Below are positions 63,213 to 64,000 of a stretch of 64,000 bases of DNA, piece by piece; within the stretch, counting starts at the first letter, position 1, and each line of letters begins with the position of its first letter. Source of the DNA: Candidatus Brocadiaceae bacterium S225 (GTDB taxonomy: Bacteria; Planctomycetota; Brocadiia; Brocadiales; Scalinduaceae). The notes under the pieces are model-generated. The model ran no database searches. It was not told where the DNA came from and worked only from the letters and a program-made list of their open reading frames with translations. The DNA is taken from contig SMSL01000011.1 in the NCBI GenBank assembly GCA_007859995.1, positions 40,041 through 104,040 on the forward strand. Reading direction: 5' to 3'. A program made the position numbers and the translations under genes.

Positions 63213-64000
63213 AACTCATCCCCTCCTTGCATTCAAAAAATATTAAATGAAGCTCTTGAATCTCTATGAATATACAAAAACTGAAGTATTTAAGAATGGA
63301 AGTATGGAAGAATACTAACGGCAAGCATTTACAATTAACACTTGAACGCAAATAAGTACTTTTATCTGGAATGGTCTCAATCTAGCAAAATGGTTCTATC
63401 TATAAAAAAATCTGAGTCAAAATAATGATCCAATCCATTGAATCATATAAAGTTTATTTTATATAAAAAAACATTTACGTTAAATTTCTAATTAAAACAA
63501 CAACCAAACTATATGAAAGTAGTTGCATCTCAATTTAATTTAGTTAAAACCAAAAAAACATTCCATGTTAAGACAAATGGTTTTCCATCCTTAATTCTTT
63601 CTTCACATAAGACAAATCTATATAAACTGGTACAAAAATCTTAATACAACAAATAAGACATGAACAGCAAAAATCTAAATGTTATAATTTAATGCTTTAT
63701 AACAGTACCAGACAGTTAAAAAATTAAATGGATTTTATATAACAAACAAATGGAAGTCAAGTAATTAAAAGGAATTAAATCAATATATCGTCTCATATAA
63801 TAGACACTTTTTCTGCTGGCAACAACTGGATTTGTACTTATCAATAATACTCGTCTCTCTGTTATTCAAAAAAAAGAGTAACTATTCAGTGTATTTAAAA
63901 ACATTACCAGTGCTATTAAATAAAATCTGGTAATTCACCTCGAAATAATATTTCTAAAGCCTGGCTTGATTTTATCCCTTGCTTTCGGCAAGTTGAAAGG
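63213..64000. other. AT-rich intergenic region, no gene seen
   Basis: Nearly 800 bases with many stops in all frames and no tRNA-like or protein-like pattern. It precedes rny, so it must hold its promoter; several TATAAT-like strings are present but in such AT-rich sequence they are not informative. A compact hairpin cttgc-tttcg-gcaag is at 63978-63992, near the edge of the window. An RNA gene here cannot be excluded. Confidence 0.4.

Overview
The window is AT-rich (low GC), densely coded bacterial DNA. The gene content suggests a Planctomycetota member, most likely an anammox-type lineage (Brocadiales, for example a Scalindua-like organism). The grounds are PEP-CTERM proteins, a large MoxR/DUF58/VWA operon, secreted alpha/alpha-toroid proteins with thrombospondin-type-3, PKD and fn3 domains, several small c-type cytochromes, the futalosine menaquinone enzyme MqnE, the MEP pathway enzyme IspF, and a flavodiiron/rubredoxin pair. 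There is no rRNA, hzs or hdh gene to prove it, so the assignment is inference. I see no prophage, IS element, CRISPR array or tRNA.

Layout. 1-5.6 kb: housekeeping genes (partial serS, ispF, a dynamin-like GTPase, ridA, mqnE). 5.7-7.5 kb: three small mono-haem cytochromes c. 7.9-11.6 kb: a plus-strand set of proS, a DUF4416 gene, ndk and a LolA/LolB-like envelope protein. 11.8-13.2 kb: rubredoxin plus flavodiiron protein. 13.5-23.3 kb: a tandemly duplicated three-gene module. Each copy, in transcription order, is a PEP-CTERM protein, a very large secreted toroid/fn3 protein with an arginine tail, and a GspC-like PDZ protein. 24.0-28.9 kb: a partial ebo (EDB) cluster of phosphodiesterase, UbiA-type prenyltransferase, two TIM-barrel isomerases and a TatD-like EboB. 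29.0-44.5 kb: a long minus-strand operon that starts with inositol-3-phosphate synthase. It continues through ABC-2-type membrane proteins, two tandem toroid proteins, MoxR, DUF58 and two VWA proteins, with one plus-strand VTT-domain gene inserted near its end. 44.8-51.0 kb: a plus-strand, biosynthesis-like cluster of an atypical radical SAM enzyme, an O-methyltransferase, a YdjY-domain protein, a B12-type radical SAM enzyme, a VOC protein and an SDR epimerase, followed by a frameshifted remnant of another B12-binding protein. 52.0-56.0 kb: M48 protease, PfkB kinase, bioB and a TIM-barrel protein. 56.2-56.4 kb: a promoter-driven structured RNA that resembles 6S RNA in architecture. 56.9-63.2 kb: a free-standing 5'-nuclease, coaE, rho, mnmG and rny.

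The most notable points are these. The duplicated secretion-type module (13.5-23.3 kb) pairs toroid proteins that share an Arg-rich C-terminus with orphan GspC-like receptors and a conserved structured intergenic element. Four toroid-fold proteins occur in one window, two of them inside a MoxR/VWA operon. The radical SAM cluster contains an enzyme with a C-X14-C-X2-C cysteine motif. There is a candidate 6S-like RNA. The rny reading frame extends in frame to an ATT codon placed behind a strong ribosome binding site.
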